From: Antricoccus suffuscus
GTDB lineage: Bacteria > Actinomycetota > Actinomycetes > Mycobacteriales > Antricoccaceae
Assembly: GCF_003003235.1 (NCBI RefSeq)
Contig: NZ_PVUE01000004.1
Span: forward strand, 1-64,000
Reading direction: 5' to 3'
DNA length: 64,000 nucleotides
In this document: piece after piece, positions 35,680-44,808 of the stretch
Position numbering within the stretch: position 1 is the first letter of the stretch
Layout: every line of letters begins with the position of its first letter
Program-made: the position numbers and the translations under genes
Notes under the pieces: generated by a model
Database searches by the model: none
Told to the model about the DNA's origin: nothing
What the model saw: the letters and a program-made list of their open reading frames with translations, nothing else

Positions 35680-36816
35680 ATGAAATTTCAGGTCGAGCGC
35701 GCGTCACTGGCCGACGCCGTGGCGTGGGTTGCGCGTAGCTTGCCGCAACGCCCGCCCATGCCGGTGCTGTCCGGCATCCTGCTCGAGGTCGACGCAGACC
35801 ACCTGACCGTCTCCAGTTACGATTACGAAGTTTCGACTCAGATGCGCATCGACGCCGCGACCGAGACCTCCGGCAAGTCGCTGGTCAGCGGCCGGTTGTT
35901 GGCCGATATCACGAAAGCCCTGCCCAACAAACCGGTCGAGTTCGCGGTCGATGGAGCGCGGCTCACCATCAAGTGCGGCTCCTCGAAATTCACCTTGCCG
36001 ACCATGCCCGTGGAGGACTATCCAGCGCTGCCGTCGATGCCAGCGGTCAGCGGCACGGTCGATGCCGATGAGTTCGCGCAGGTCGTCGCGACGGTCGCCG
36101 TCGCCGCCGGCCGCGATGAGACGCTGCCGATGCTGACCGGTGTCCGGATCGAGATCGAGGGCGACACCTTGACGTTCGCCGCCACCGATCGTTATCGACT
36201 CGCGGTCCGCGAGATGTCCTGGAAGCCAGAGGAGTCCACGTCGACCGCCGTACTCGTTCCGGCGAAAATGCTCAGCGACACGGCCAAGACTCTTGCCGGC
36301 GCCGGAAAGATCTCGATCGGCCTGGCTAACGCAGCCGATGGGATCATTGGCTTCTCCGGCGGCGACCGGCACACCACGACTCGGCTGCTCGACCCGGACT
36401 TCCCTCCGTTTCGCAAGTTGCTTCCATCTGAGACCCTTGCCCAGGCCGACGTCGAGGTGGCGCCACTGGTCGAGGCCGTACGCCGCGTCGCGTTGGTCGC
36501 CGATCGCGGCACGCCGGTACAGCTCGGGTTCGAAAACGGCACCGTCACGTTGACCGTCGCGGGTGAGGACGAGGGTTCGGCCGAGGAGTCGCTGGCCAGC
36601 GGGTTCGATGGCGACCCGATCCGGATCGGGTTCAACCCGACGTTCTTGCTCGATGGTCTGGGTGCGATTCACGTGCCGTCCGTCCGGCTGAAGTTCGTCA
36701 CGTCCACTAAGCCGGCGGTCCTCAGCCCGACCCCGTCAGAATCCGAGGCCGCGTCGGAGGAGTCCGATCTGGACTCGTACCGCTACCTGATCATGCCGAT
36801 GCGGCTGCCCGGCTAG
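35680..36816 (+). CDS. dnaN: DNA polymerase III beta subunit (sliding clamp)
   Basis: This is a 378-residue beta clamp: MKFQVERASLADAVAWVARS at the start, PVLSGILLEV, ATDRYRLAVREM in domain II and RYLIMPMRLPG at the C-terminus. It forms the processivity ring for the replicase. The ATG at 35680 follows GGAGGTTCG; the open frame extends 24 codons upstream, but that part does not align with clamps. The usual actinobacterial gnd gene between dnaN and recF is absent; recF begins 92 bases later. Confidence 0.96.
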   Translation: MKFQVERASLADAVAWVARSLPQRPPMPVLSGILLEVDADHLTVSSYDYEVSTQMRIDAATETSGKSLVSGRLLADITKALPNKPVEFAVDGARLTIKCGSSKFTLPTMPVEDYPALPSMPAVSGTVDADEFAQVVATVAVAAGRDETLPMLTGVRIEIEGDTLTFAATDRYRLAVREMSWKPEESTSTAVLVPAKMLSDTAKTLAGAGKISIGLANAADGIIGFSGGDRHTTTRLLDPDFPPFRKLLPSETLAQADVEVAPLVEAVRRVALVADRGTPVQLGFENGTVTLTVAGEDEGSAEESLASGFDGDPIRIGFNPTFLLDGLGAIHVPSVRLKFVTSTKPAVLSPTPSESEAASEESDLDSYRYLIMPMRLPG

Positions 36817-36908
36817 TCCGCTCGGCTAGCGACTGTCGGGCTCGCGGCTGATCGCGCTACCGGCTGTGTCGGGTTCGGGCGCACGCACATTGATGGAGGG
36901 TTCGGGAC

Positions 36909-38087
36909 GTGTATATCTCCCGCCTCCACGTGCTCGACTTTCGTAACTACGTCGAGGCGCAGCTGGATTTCGCGCGCGGACCCAACGTGCTGATCGGCGC
37001 GAACGGACAGGGCAAGACCAACCTGGTCGAGGCCGTCGGCTACTTGGGCAGTCTCAGCTCGCATCGCGTCGCCAGCGACCTCCCGCTGATCCGCCGCGGC
37101 GCCGAGCGCGCAGTCGTCCGCGGAGCAGTGGTCAACGACGACCGTGAACTGCTGATTGAAGTCGAGATCACCGCGGGGAAAGCCAACCGCGCTCGGGTGA
37201 ACCGCTCGCCGGTCTCGCGGACTCGTGACGTTATCGGGATTTCGCGCAGCGTGCTGTTTGCTCCAGAAGATCTCGAGCTGGTGCGCGGCGACCCCGGTGT
37301 ACGACGAAAGTTTCTCGATGACCTCCTGACTGTGCGCTACCCGCGTTACGCCAGTGTGCGCTCGGACTACGACAAGGTTTTGCGGCAACGTAACGCGCTG
37401 TTGAAGACGGCCGGTATGGCGCGTCGGGCCGGCGGGGCCGGCGACCTGCGGACGATCGATGTCTGGGACGGGCATCTGGTGCGTGCTGCCGCGGCGCTGT
37501 TGCACGGCCGGCTGACCCTAGTGCGCGACCTGTCACCGTTCTATGAGGAGGCCTACGCCAACATCTCAGGGGCGGCGGACACCGTCGGCATGACCTATCG
37601 AGCCAGCGGCGACGACGGCGCGGACTCGACCGCCACGCCGGCACAGGGCACCGCCGCGGCAGACGGCGCCGTACCGGCCGTCGACCAGATCGCCGCACGG
37701 CTAGCCGAACGGCTGGCGGCGGCCCGGCCAAAGGAAGTCGAACGCGGCGTCACTCTTGTCGGCCCGCATCGCGACGAGCTACTGCTCACCCTTGACGACT
37801 TCCCGGCTAAGGGCTACGCCAGCCATGGGCAGTCCTGGTCGATCGCACTCGCGATGCGGCTCGCGTCGTACGAGCTGCTGCGAGCCGAGGGCAACGAGCC
37901 GATCCTGATCCTGGACGACGTGTTCGCCGAACTGGACACCAGGCGACGCAACCATTTGGCGCGGGTCGCGATCGGCGCCGAACAGACGCTGATCACCGCC
38001 GCCGTCGAGAGCGACGTACCGGACGAGCTCGGTGCCCGTAGTTACTACGTCGACGCCGGAACAGTCGTACAGACGACCGCCGACTGA
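36909..38087 (+). CDS. recF: DNA replication and repair protein RecF
   Basis: This 392-residue SMC-like ATPase has MYISRLHVLDFRNYVEAQLD at the start, Walker A GANGQGKTNLVEAVGYL, and near the end the signature GQSWSIALAMRLASYELL and Walker B EPILILDDVFAELDTRRR. It helps load RecA with RecO/RecR at gaps. The GTG start follows GGAGGGTTCGGGAC. An Ala/Asp-rich insert around residue 235 is typical of high-GC versions. The dciA gene follows 50 bases downstream. Confidence 0.95.
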   Translation: MYISRLHVLDFRNYVEAQLDFARGPNVLIGANGQGKTNLVEAVGYLGSLSSHRVASDLPLIRRGAERAVVRGAVVNDDRELLIEVEITAGKANRARVNRSPVSRTRDVIGISRSVLFAPEDLELVRGDPGVRRKFLDDLLTVRYPRYASVRSDYDKVLRQRNALLKTAGMARRAGGAGDLRTIDVWDGHLVRAAAALLHGRLTLVRDLSPFYEEAYANISGAADTVGMTYRASGDDGADSTATPAQGTAAADGAVPAVDQIAARLAERLAAARPKEVERGVTLVGPHRDELLLTLDDFPAKGYASHGQSWSIALAMRLASYELLRAEGNEPILILDDVFAELDTRRRNHLARVAIGAEQTLITAAVESDVPDELGARSYYVDAGTVVQTTAD

Positions 38088-38137
38088 GCCCGACGTCGGC
38101 CCGACACGCAGCCGGTCCGCGACCTAGAGTGGAAGCC

Positions 38138-38695
38138 ATGACTGACGAGGACGATGACGACGCGGCAACGCCGCCCGCCGTCGATCCTGCGGCGCGATCC
38201 TTCGCGTCGATGCTGCATATCTCCGGCAGCAGCGTCGACGCCGGGAAATACCTGCCACGCGCCCGTCGTACGCCGAGACGCGTCGGCCAGACCGACCAAA
38301 GCCCGCGACGACGCCGGTGGTCCGGTGCCGGGCCGTCCGCACGCGACCCGCAGGCGCTCGGTTCGGTGTTTTCACGGGTCGCGCAGGTGCACGGCTGGGG
38401 CGAGGACATGCAACGCGGGCGGATCTTCGGCCAGTGGGACCTGATCGTTGGAGAAATGCTCGCCGAGAAGACGACTCCGGTGTCGCTGGAGGCCGGCGTA
38501 CTGACGATTCGAGCCGTCTCCACGGCCTGGGCCACCCAACTGCGACTCGAGCTACGGCGTCTGCACCTGAAAATAAACGAAAGCGTCGGCCCAGACGTTG
38601 TGACCAGTATCAGGGTGCAAGGACCGGTCGCGCCGAGTTGGAAGAAGGGCCGCCGGTCTATGCGCGGACGAGGACCAAGGGACACATATGGCTGA
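38138..38695 (+). CDS. dciA: DciA family (DUF721) replicative helicase loader
   Basis: This 185-residue protein has a basic, Pro-rich N-terminus and a C-terminal DUF721 domain: LGSVFSRVAQVHGWGEDMQR, IFGQWDLIVGEMLAEKTTPV, LTIRAVSTAWATQLRLELR and a VVTSIRVQGP end. DciA is the ancestral DnaB helicase operator/loader. Position after recF matches Rv0004. The ATG at 38138 is 9 bases inside a longer GTG frame and is preferred for spacing. In relatives gyrB follows; here it is replaced by an unrelated pair. Confidence 0.92.
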   Translation: MTDEDDDDAATPPAVDPAARSFASMLHISGSSVDAGKYLPRARRTPRRVGQTDQSPRRRRWSGAGPSARDPQALGSVFSRVAQVHGWGEDMQRGRIFGQWDLIVGEMLAEKTTPVSLEAGVLTIRAVSTAWATQLRLELRRLHLKINESVGPDVVTSIRVQGPVAPSWKKGRRSMRGRGPRDTYG

Positions 38696-38700
38696 AAATC

Positions 38701-39615
38701 ATGGCTGAGAAACCACGACCCGATGACGGATCCGCGGACGATCCACGGTTCGACGAGCGACCGATCGACGATCCGTTCGTGCGCGGGGGTTCCGGACAGG
38801 ATCCCCTCGCCTCAGGCACGCCCGACGGTTACGCGCCGTCCAACCAGCCACCGTCCGACTGGCGGCCTGCGACCAGCCACGACGATGCGCGGATCACGCC
38901 GGATGACGCCCAACCACGCAAATCGCTGAAAGACCGGCTGCTCTCCAACAAGACCGCTAGGTTCATTGCGTCCGCCGGCGTACCACTGGCCATGGTGCCG
39001 GGAGACGAGAAGCTCGGCCGTCTAGTTGAGGCGGTCTCGGAGTTCGGCTGGCAGATCAGCGAATCGGACGACGAGGCAGACGCGATGCTTGGCACGCTGC
39101 CGTTGCCGATTCACGGCTACCGGGCCGGCAACGTCGTACGCGGCCGATTCGACCCATTCACCAATCGTGCCGCCGACGGGTTGCCGCCCGGCGAGTGGAA
39201 TTTCGTGGCGTTCGACGCGGTCGAGGACAGCCGGCTCGGGCGCACCGTACGCCAGTGCGTCACCGCCGTACCGACAATGCTGTCGCTGCCCGATGTGCGC
39301 GTCGTTCCGTCGCGTTACCGGATGGGGCCATCGCGCGGGATGGTTGCCTACCCGACAGTTGACCCGATCTTCGACGCCCGATGGAAACTGCTGGCGGCCA
39401 ACGGCGAGGAAGAGTTGCGCACGCTGTCGACCTTGATCGACGAAGATGTCCGTGACGCGCTCTGTTCCGGGCACGACACCGACGAACTGTGGACACATAG
39501 CAACCACATCCTGATCACGACCGAGGGACCGCATGACGAAAATGTGCTGGCGCGGCATCTGTTGATACTGGGCGCGATGCTGCGCGCATTGCGGACCTCG
39601 TCGATGAACGACTGA
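38701..39615 (+). CDS. DUF3137-like cytoplasmic protein, paralogue 1
   Basis: This 304-residue protein has a long acidic, Pro/Asp-rich N-terminus (1-75) and a globular part (LVEAVSEFGWQISESDDEAD, GEWNFVAFDAVEDSRLG, LDEDVRDAL-type helix and a C-terminal HLLILGAMLRALRTS). The layout of a strand-rich domain followed by a two-helix tail is shared with the next gene and resembles DUF3137 proteins. The function is unknown. It starts 5 bases after dciA and ends 16 bases before the paralogue, so it appears to be part of the recF-dciA operon. Confidence 0.65.
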   Translation: MAEKPRPDDGSADDPRFDERPIDDPFVRGGSGQDPLASGTPDGYAPSNQPPSDWRPATSHDDARITPDDAQPRKSLKDRLLSNKTARFIASAGVPLAMVPGDEKLGRLVEAVSEFGWQISESDDEADAMLGTLPLPIHGYRAGNVVRGRFDPFTNRAADGLPPGEWNFVAFDAVEDSRLGRTVRQCVTAVPTMLSLPDVRVVPSRYRMGPSRGMVAYPTVDPIFDARWKLLAANGEEELRTLSTLIDEDVRDALCSGHDTDELWTHSNHILITTEGPHDENVLARHLLILGAMLRALRTSSMND

Positions 39616-39631
39616 CGAGAGGGGCCCACAC

Positions 39632-40339
39632 ATGTTCGGTAGTGGTTTCGGTGGTGGATTCGGCGGCGGTTTCGGCGGTGGGTACGGACGCCGCCGCGGG
39701 CGCGGCTTCGGACGATCGGGATGGGGCGACACCCCCGAGTTCCGCGGACGCGATGACATCGACCCGAGGTCGATCGCGATCATGGCGCAGAGCAACAACT
39801 GGGCCATTTACGATGCGTTGCCGACGATGTCCGACGGTAGCCCGATCGACATCGCCGGCGGTCCGTTTGCTCCAGGCAAGTGGGCGGCGTACCCACCGAT
39901 CGTCGCAGGGATCGCTGGCAGATGGGGATTCCTGGCGTTCACCGTGTCTGCGCAGACCCGCGGCGGCAACATGCAGGCGTACGCCGTAACGCTGATGACT
40001 ATGCCCGGACCGTTACCGTACGTCCATATATATCCGGAAACCTGGCGTGCCACGGCGACGTCCGTGATGCACGAGGTAAATCTGGAGTACGGCGAGTTCA
40101 ATGACCGCTACGCGGTGTTCTCCAAGAATCCAGAGACGGTCTACTCGGTCCTATCGCCGCGCACGATGCAGCAGTTGCTGGAGCTACCACCTCTGGACGA
40201 GATCTGGACCGCCGGACCGAACCTCTGCCTCGCGCGGATCGACCAACACAACATCGAAACTCTTGATACGCACTTACGCATTCTCACGCACGCCGCGGGC
40301 GATATGCCCAGCAGCGCGTGGGAACCGCGTAACCACTAA
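39632..40339 (+). CDS. DUF3137-like protein with glycine-rich N-terminus, paralogue 2
   Basis: This is a 235-residue protein. Residues 1-31 are Gly/Phe/Arg repeats (GSGFGGGFGGGFGGGYGRRR), an RGG-like low-complexity region that could bind RNA or phase-separate. The rest is globular and related to the upstream protein: WGFLAFTVSAQTRGGNMQAY, EYGEFNDRYAVFSKNPETVY and LSPRTMQQLLELP, which resemble the DUF3137 core. Function unknown. A ribosome site GAGAGGGG precedes the ATG. It is the last gene of the origin operon. Confidence 0.65.
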   Translation: MFGSGFGGGFGGGFGGGYGRRRGRGFGRSGWGDTPEFRGRDDIDPRSIAIMAQSNNWAIYDALPTMSDGSPIDIAGGPFAPGKWAAYPPIVAGIAGRWGFLAFTVSAQTRGGNMQAYAVTLMTMPGPLPYVHIYPETWRATATSVMHEVNLEYGEFNDRYAVFSKNPETVYSVLSPRTMQQLLELPPLDEIWTAGPNLCLARIDQHNIETLDTHLRILTHAAGDMPSSAWEPRNH

Positions 40340-40637
40340 TTTCTCGGTCGCCGTACACGTCTGAATAATGGCGAATTTCTGTGGCCAGTGCGCGTATTTC
40401 CGCTTGCACGCCAACACTCGATTGCCGGGACGTTCGGCGTATCTACAGGTGCAAGGACCGAGTTTTGTGATGCGATTTTTGAAGATGTCATCTGCCTCAC
40501 TGAATGTGCGAAAACGACCGTGATGCGTGCGATCCGGGGGTAGGTTCTGCGTTACCAAGTCCACCGACCTGGTCAGTTGACCGAGTTGCACGGCTGGATC
40601 GGCGAGCTACGGGGGTAGCTAACGCCGGGGATTTCTC

Positions 40638-40919
40638 GTGGGGGGAAATGTTGTTGAACTGCAGAAGGTCCTATTTTTGGTGCGCCAAAAATGTGCGGAC
40701 GATTGCTTCTGGCTCTTGGTGGCCCTAGGTAGTGCGGCTCCAGGGCTGGTCCCGCCGGTGAATTTCGTAATCAATATGCGACTTCACGGCGCCTCGCCGC
40801 TACTCGACGGCGTCCTCAGTGTTGCCGTCACCAATACGTTCCCGCCACCAGCGGTACCGGTGGCAAATCCCCCTGCCACTGACCCGCACGGTCCGCTGGC
40901 CAGTTACGGGAACGAGTAA
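40638..40919 (+). CDS. Possible small protein ending at a terminator
   Basis: This is a 93-codon frame from a GTG at 40638 with a hydrophobic centre (WLLVALGSAAPGLVPP) and a Pro-rich tail. I recognise no family, and codon use is weakly coding-like only in the second half. The one argument in its favour is that a strong terminator hairpin begins two bases after its TAA. A shorter 47-codon version from the ATG inside it is equally possible. Confidence 0.3.
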   Translation: MGGNVVELQKVLFLVRQKCADDCFWLLVALGSAAPGLVPPVNFVINMRLHGASPLLDGVLSVAVTNTFPPPAVPVANPPATDPHGPLASYGNE

Positions 40920-40920
40920 C

Positions 40921-40962
40921 CAGTGTGGCCGGGATGCCTTAGGTGGCGTCCCGGCCACACTG
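40921..40962. terminator. Strong GC-rich hairpin terminator
   Basis: CAGTGTGGCCGGGA (40921-40934) pairs exactly with TCCCGGCCACACTG (40949-40962), extended inward by GCC/GGC. CCTTCTCCCC follows. It probably serves as an intrinsic terminator for plus-strand transcription. Confidence 0.7.
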
Positions 40963-41108
40963 CCTTCTCCCCCGACCAACCGTGAGGCCGTACTCTTCGG
41001 TCCGTGGTTTCGTACCCAGCATCGCGCTCCTTGTCCCGCGTTTCTCTTCCCCGTCCCGCGACATCAGCCGCGACAAAGATGAGACAGCGGTGACATGCGG
41101 GTTGTGGG

Positions 41109-41792
41109 CTAGCTAGCGGTCACTGGTCCGGTGGTGAGCTGGTTCTGCGCCGTAGTACTGCACGCCTGAACGTCCAACGGCAAGAACGCGGAGTGAGTCT
41201 CGCCGGGCGTGTAGATGCGCAGGCCGCGCGCTGCGACGGGCTGACAGGACGACGGGTCATAATTCCCAGCCTGCGCAATGCGTACGACGAATTGCGCCTT
41301 AGCCCCCGGCGCGAGCGTGACCGCTGTGACGGACTTGGACTTGTCCTTATCCGCGGCGTTGCCCACTTGATGCCCGTCATCGCCGGCGACGAACGAGACG
41401 CCGGGGAAGCCGGTGAGCGTGCACGTCGCCGTGCCCTTGTTGGTGAGTACGACGGGTTGATATGTGCTGCCTGCGGCGCCGTCGGGCTGACCCGCCGCGA
41501 ATGTCAGGTTGACCGCCGCGCAGATCGGGGCGGTGGACCCTGCAGCCTGCGATTGGTCCTGCGACCCGGCCGTTGGCGCTTTACTCGCAGACGTAGACGT
41601 GCCGGACGCCCCCGACACGCTCGACTGCGATGCATTTGACTGCCCCGTAGCCTGCGATCCCGAACCGCCCGACGGACTTCCCGCGTGCCCTGAGGAGCCG
41701 GCGGTGCTGCAGCCGGCCGCTCCGAGTCCGAGGATGGCAATGGACGCTATTTGTATCGCTCGTGTCGTGCGCATTTTGTTCACCTGTTTCAT
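41109..41792 (-). CDS. DUF4232 lipoprotein
   Basis: This is a 227-residue secreted lipoprotein: signal IASIAILGLGAAGC with the lipobox LGAAGC, then a Ser/Gly/Thr-rich linker of about 65 residues. The DUF4232 beta-sandwich follows (AVNLTFAAGQPDGAAGSTYQ, LTNKGTATCTLTGFPGVSFV and a C-terminal ACSTTAQNQLTTGPV). It should be anchored on the outer face of the cytoplasmic membrane; function unknown. Two ATG starts (41792, 41774) are possible, and the second leaves a more usual signal length. Confidence 0.85.
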   Translation of the reverse strand: MKQVNKMRTTRAIQIASIAILGLGAAGCSTAGSSGHAGSPSGGSGSQATGQSNASQSSVSGASGTSTSASKAPTAGSQDQSQAAGSTAPICAAVNLTFAAGQPDGAAGSTYQPVVLTNKGTATCTLTGFPGVSFVAGDDGHQVGNAADKDKSKSVTAVTLAPGAKAQFVVRIAQAGNYDPSSCQPVAARGLRIYTPGETHSAFLPLDVQACSTTAQNQLTTGPVTAS

Positions 41793-41914
41793 GTTGAGGA
41801 ACGCGCGTTCAGCGCGCCACCTACACGTCCAGACGGGCTAGGTCCGGTTCAGGTTGACAGATCATGCAATTGGCGAAGAGCGGTTAACGAAGTCGCATCG
41901 CTACAGAAGTCCCG

Positions 41915-42961
41915 CTATAGAAGTTCCTTGGCCAGCAGCTCGAGGGTGCGTTCCCGGGCGACGGCGCGGTCCGGCGATGCGCCGCGGTACGCCGAGGCGA
42001 TCGGATTGATCATGACTTCGTCGACGTCGTACCGCGCAGCGAGTGCGCGGATTTCGGTGGCGGCTTCGGCCGGCGTACCGACGATGGTGCGGCGTACGTT
42101 GCTCGCGATCAGATCGTTCTGTCCAGGGCTCATGGTGGTTGCCTGCGCGTCCTCGACGAGGTCGACAAACCCCATCGGTTGACCGGTCCGCAGTCGTGCC
42201 ATGTTCTGGGCCTGCGGCAGGGCGAGTGCCTCGGCCTCCGCAGCAGTGTCGGCGACGACGGCGTTGACGGTCAGGAACGTCCGTGGCGCCGGCGTCAGCT
42301 CACTCGGCTGGAACTCAGCGCGATACATCTGCAGGGCCTGTTCGGTTCCCTGCCCAGAGAAGTGGTGCGCGAACACGTAGGGCATGCCCTTTTCGGCGGC
42401 CAGATGCGCGGAGTACGCCGACGAGCCAAGTAGCCACAACGGTGGCGTACTGACCGCATGAGGGGTCGCCTTCAACCCGTAATCGCTGGAGCGAAGGCGA
42501 ACCATCGCACCTTCCTTGCTCATCAGTACGGCGACATCATCGAGATACTGCGGGAAGTTCTGGATGTCCTCGTCGCCACGACCGGCCGGCCCGCGCAGCG
42601 CCATCGAGGTCACCGGATCCGAGCCCGGCGCCCGCCCAATACCGAGGTCGATCCGTCCGGGGTACGCCGCCTCAAGCAGCGCGAACTGTTCGGCCACCGC
42701 AAGCGGCGCGTGATTGGGCAGCATGACTCCGCCGGACCCGACCCGGATCCGCTCGGTACGCGCTGCCAGCAGGCTGATCACCACAGGCGGCGAGGTCGCG
42801 GCGACGGAAGCCATGTTGTGGTGCTCGGCCACCCAATATCGGGTGAAGCCGGCGCGGTCCGCGGCTTGCGCGACACCGATACTCGCGGCAAGCGCGTCGC
42901 CGGTCGTCTGGTCGGTGCGCACGGGCACAAGGTCAAGGGCAGAGAGTTTGAGTGACGTCAC
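41915..42961 (-). CDS. LLM-class flavin-dependent oxidoreductase (luciferase-like)
   Basis: This 348-residue TIM-barrel protein of the bacterial luciferase family has YWVAEHHNMASVAATSPPVV, RIRVGSGGVMLPNHAPLAVA and EQFALLEAAYPGRIDLGIGR, which are hallmarks of the MsnO8/TIGR03558 subgroup. It uses FMN or F420 to oxidise an unknown substrate in the cytoplasm. The ATG at 42961 fits the family start (LKLSALDLVPV). It is transcribed alone. Confidence 0.9.
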   Translation of the reverse strand: MTSLKLSALDLVPVRTDQTTGDALAASIGVAQAADRAGFTRYWVAEHHNMASVAATSPPVVISLLAARTERIRVGSGGVMLPNHAPLAVAEQFALLEAAYPGRIDLGIGRAPGSDPVTSMALRGPAGRGDEDIQNFPQYLDDVAVLMSKEGAMVRLRSSDYGLKATPHAVSTPPLWLLGSSAYSAHLAAEKGMPYVFAHHFSGQGTEQALQMYRAEFQPSELTPAPRTFLTVNAVVADTAAEAEALALPQAQNMARLRTGQPMGFVDLVEDAQATTMSPGQNDLIASNVRRTIVGTPAEAATEIRALAARYDVDEVMINPIASAYRGASPDRAVARERTLELLAKELL

Positions 42962-43185
42962 GCTTGGCTAACGTCGACGGCGCACTAAACCTTCCCGATC
43001 GGTAGATTTTCGGTTCGCGTGCACGGGGCTATACGCCTTTGAAATAGGATCGACTCCCATCGCGGACCCCGGCGTACGACGATGTCGGTCTTTAGTTGAA
43101 CGTCCGATGGCGTGGTGCCCCGAACCCGGGGCGTCGCTCTGGTATATATCGGGCATCAGTAAGTACTGCGCGTGCGGGGAGCGTG

Positions 43186-43689
43186 ATGGGGATGTCCGAC
43201 TACAACTCACGATCCGTCGGCTCGCGCTCCGGCGGGGTCTCGACGAAACCGAAGGCCGATCGAAAGATCGCGCCGCCGCCGCCCATCACCAAGGCGGTCA
43301 AGCTGCTGCGGATCGGGGCAATCGTCACGGGTCTGAGGCTCTTGCTCAACGTCGTACGCGCGATCACCGAAAACCGCTTTGACCTTTCCGGGTTCTCCGT
43401 CGGCACGCTGCTGTTCTTCGGTGGCACCATCGGGCTATTGGCCGGGATCGCGATGTGGGTGTGGATGGCCGAGGCGACCGCCCGCGGCAAGGGCTGGGCT
43501 CGTGCGGTGTCGGTGGTGATGGCCGGATTTGGGCTGATCCTGCTCATGTTCGACTTCTTTGATGTCGCCTCAATCGGCTGGATCGGCCTGCTGCTTGGCA
43601 TAGCTCAGACCGCCATCGGTGTCATGGCCGTGTGGCAGATGTACGACGAGCAGAGCGAAAACTACTACGATGCCTGCCGAGAGGCGTAG
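43186..43689 (+). CDS. Hypothetical four-helix membrane protein
   Basis: This 167-residue protein has a basic, Pro-rich N-terminus and four membrane segments (IGAIVTGLRLLLNVV, GTLLFFGGTIGLLAGIAMWV, AVSVVMAGFGLILLMF, IGWIGLLLGIAQTAIGVMAV). The family is not named to my knowledge, but the pattern is common in actinomycete small membrane proteins. The ATG at 43186 sits close to GGGGAG; the ATG at 43192 is an alternative. The methyltransferase gene begins 32 bases after its stop. Confidence 0.65.
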   Translation: MGMSDYNSRSVGSRSGGVSTKPKADRKIAPPPPITKAVKLLRIGAIVTGLRLLLNVVRAITENRFDLSGFSVGTLLFFGGTIGLLAGIAMWVWMAEATARGKGWARAVSVVMAGFGLILLMFDFFDVASIGWIGLLLGIAQTAIGVMAVWQMYDEQSENYYDACREA

Positions 43690-43721
43690 GACGTCGTACG
43701 CCGCGGTGGCAGGATCGGAAC

Positions 43722-44765
43722 ATGTCCTCGCCGTCAGAGATTGCCGATCCAACTACGCTGTACCAGGTGCGCGACGGTGTCTATGCACCCGACCTGCTGA
43801 TCGCCGCGGTTGTGAATCTAGACCTGTTTACCTGGATCGAGCGGCAGGGGCCGGTCACCGAGGCGCAGATCAGCGCGGGACTTGAGGTTGCGACGCGTCC
43901 GTTGGACGTGCTTCTTACGTACGGCGCGGCGTTAGGGCTGATCGAGCGGCAGCCGTCCGGGGTCATCTCACTCACCGATTTGGCTCGGCAACAACTGGTC
44001 GCCGATTCGCCACTGAGCCTGCATGCCTACTACGCCTCCCTGGCCGAGCGGCCGGCCGTAGGCGAACTGACAGACGTGCTTCGGACCGATCGACCTGCGG
44101 CCTGGGCGAGCGCGCGGACCGGCGGTTCTGGCGCCGGATGGTCGCAACGGCTCGATGACGTGGAGTTTGCGCGCGGGATCACCGCGGCGATGGATGCGCG
44201 CGGAGTCTTCCTTGGTCCGGCGCTGGCCGCGGCCGTGAGTGATCTTCCGGCTACCTCGATCCTTGACGTCGGTGGCAGTTCGGGCATCTATGCGTGCTCC
44301 TTGCTCGCGGGCCGCCCGGCGGCCCGCGGCACCGTCGTCGAACGCCCGCCGGTGGATGTGGCGGCGCGGCTGCTGCTGGCCGAGCGCGGCTGGGACTCCC
44401 GAGTCGACGTGCGAAGCGGCGACATCTTCACTGATCCGCTACCTCAGGGTCACGACTTACATCTGTATTCGCAGGTGCTGCACGACTGGGACGAACCGCG
44501 TGTGCGCCACCTGCTTGGAGCGTCGTACGCCGCATTGCCACCCGGCGGCTGGATGGTCGATCACGACGCGCACATCGACGCAGACAAGCGCGGACCGCTC
44601 GCCAACGCCGAATACTCCGTCCTGCTGATGCACTCGACTGTCGGCAAATGCTGGTCTATCGGTGAGCTGGCCCTGTTCGCCGCCGACGCCGGATTCGAGA
44701 ATGTCTCCTATCGGCGCACGGTCGCTCATCGTGGCGCGTTGGTCGCCCAGAAGCCGCTCACCTAG
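43722..44765 (+). CDS. O-methyltransferase-like SAM-dependent methyltransferase
   Basis: This is a 347-residue protein. The N-terminal winged-helix dimerisation domain (APDLLIAAVVNLDLFTWIER and a DVLLTYGAALGLIE helix) is followed by a class I Rossmann domain (SILDVGGSSGIYACSLL, then VRSGDIFTDPLPQGHDLHLY) with LHDWDEPRVRHLL. This is the plan of plant-type/polyketide O-methyltransferases. Substrate unknown. The start at 43722 has AGGATCGG upstream. Its stop codon lies inside a 15-bp tandem repeat. Confidence 0.85.
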   Translation: MSSPSEIADPTTLYQVRDGVYAPDLLIAAVVNLDLFTWIERQGPVTEAQISAGLEVATRPLDVLLTYGAALGLIERQPSGVISLTDLARQQLVADSPLSLHAYYASLAERPAVGELTDVLRTDRPAAWASARTGGSGAGWSQRLDDVEFARGITAAMDARGVFLGPALAAAVSDLPATSILDVGGSSGIYACSLLAGRPAARGTVVERPPVDVAARLLLAERGWDSRVDVRSGDIFTDPLPQGHDLHLYSQVLHDWDEPRVRHLLGASYAALPPGGWMVDHDAHIDADKRGPLANAEYSVLLMHSTVGKCWSIGELALFAADAGFENVSYRRTVAHRGALVAQKPLT

Positions 44766-44808
44766 AAGTCGCTCACCTAGAAGTCCGTCACCCGGATACC
44801 CGTGTCCC
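44749..44808. repeat. 15-bp tandem repeat spanning the methyltransferase stop codon
   Basis: Four 15-base units start at 44749, 44764, 44779 and 44794. The first two are AGAAGCCGCTCACCT and AGAAGTCGCTCACCT, the third has small changes, and the fourth is more diverged. The TAG stop at 44763-44765 sits at the unit junction and recurs in frame one unit later. Confidence 0.85.
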
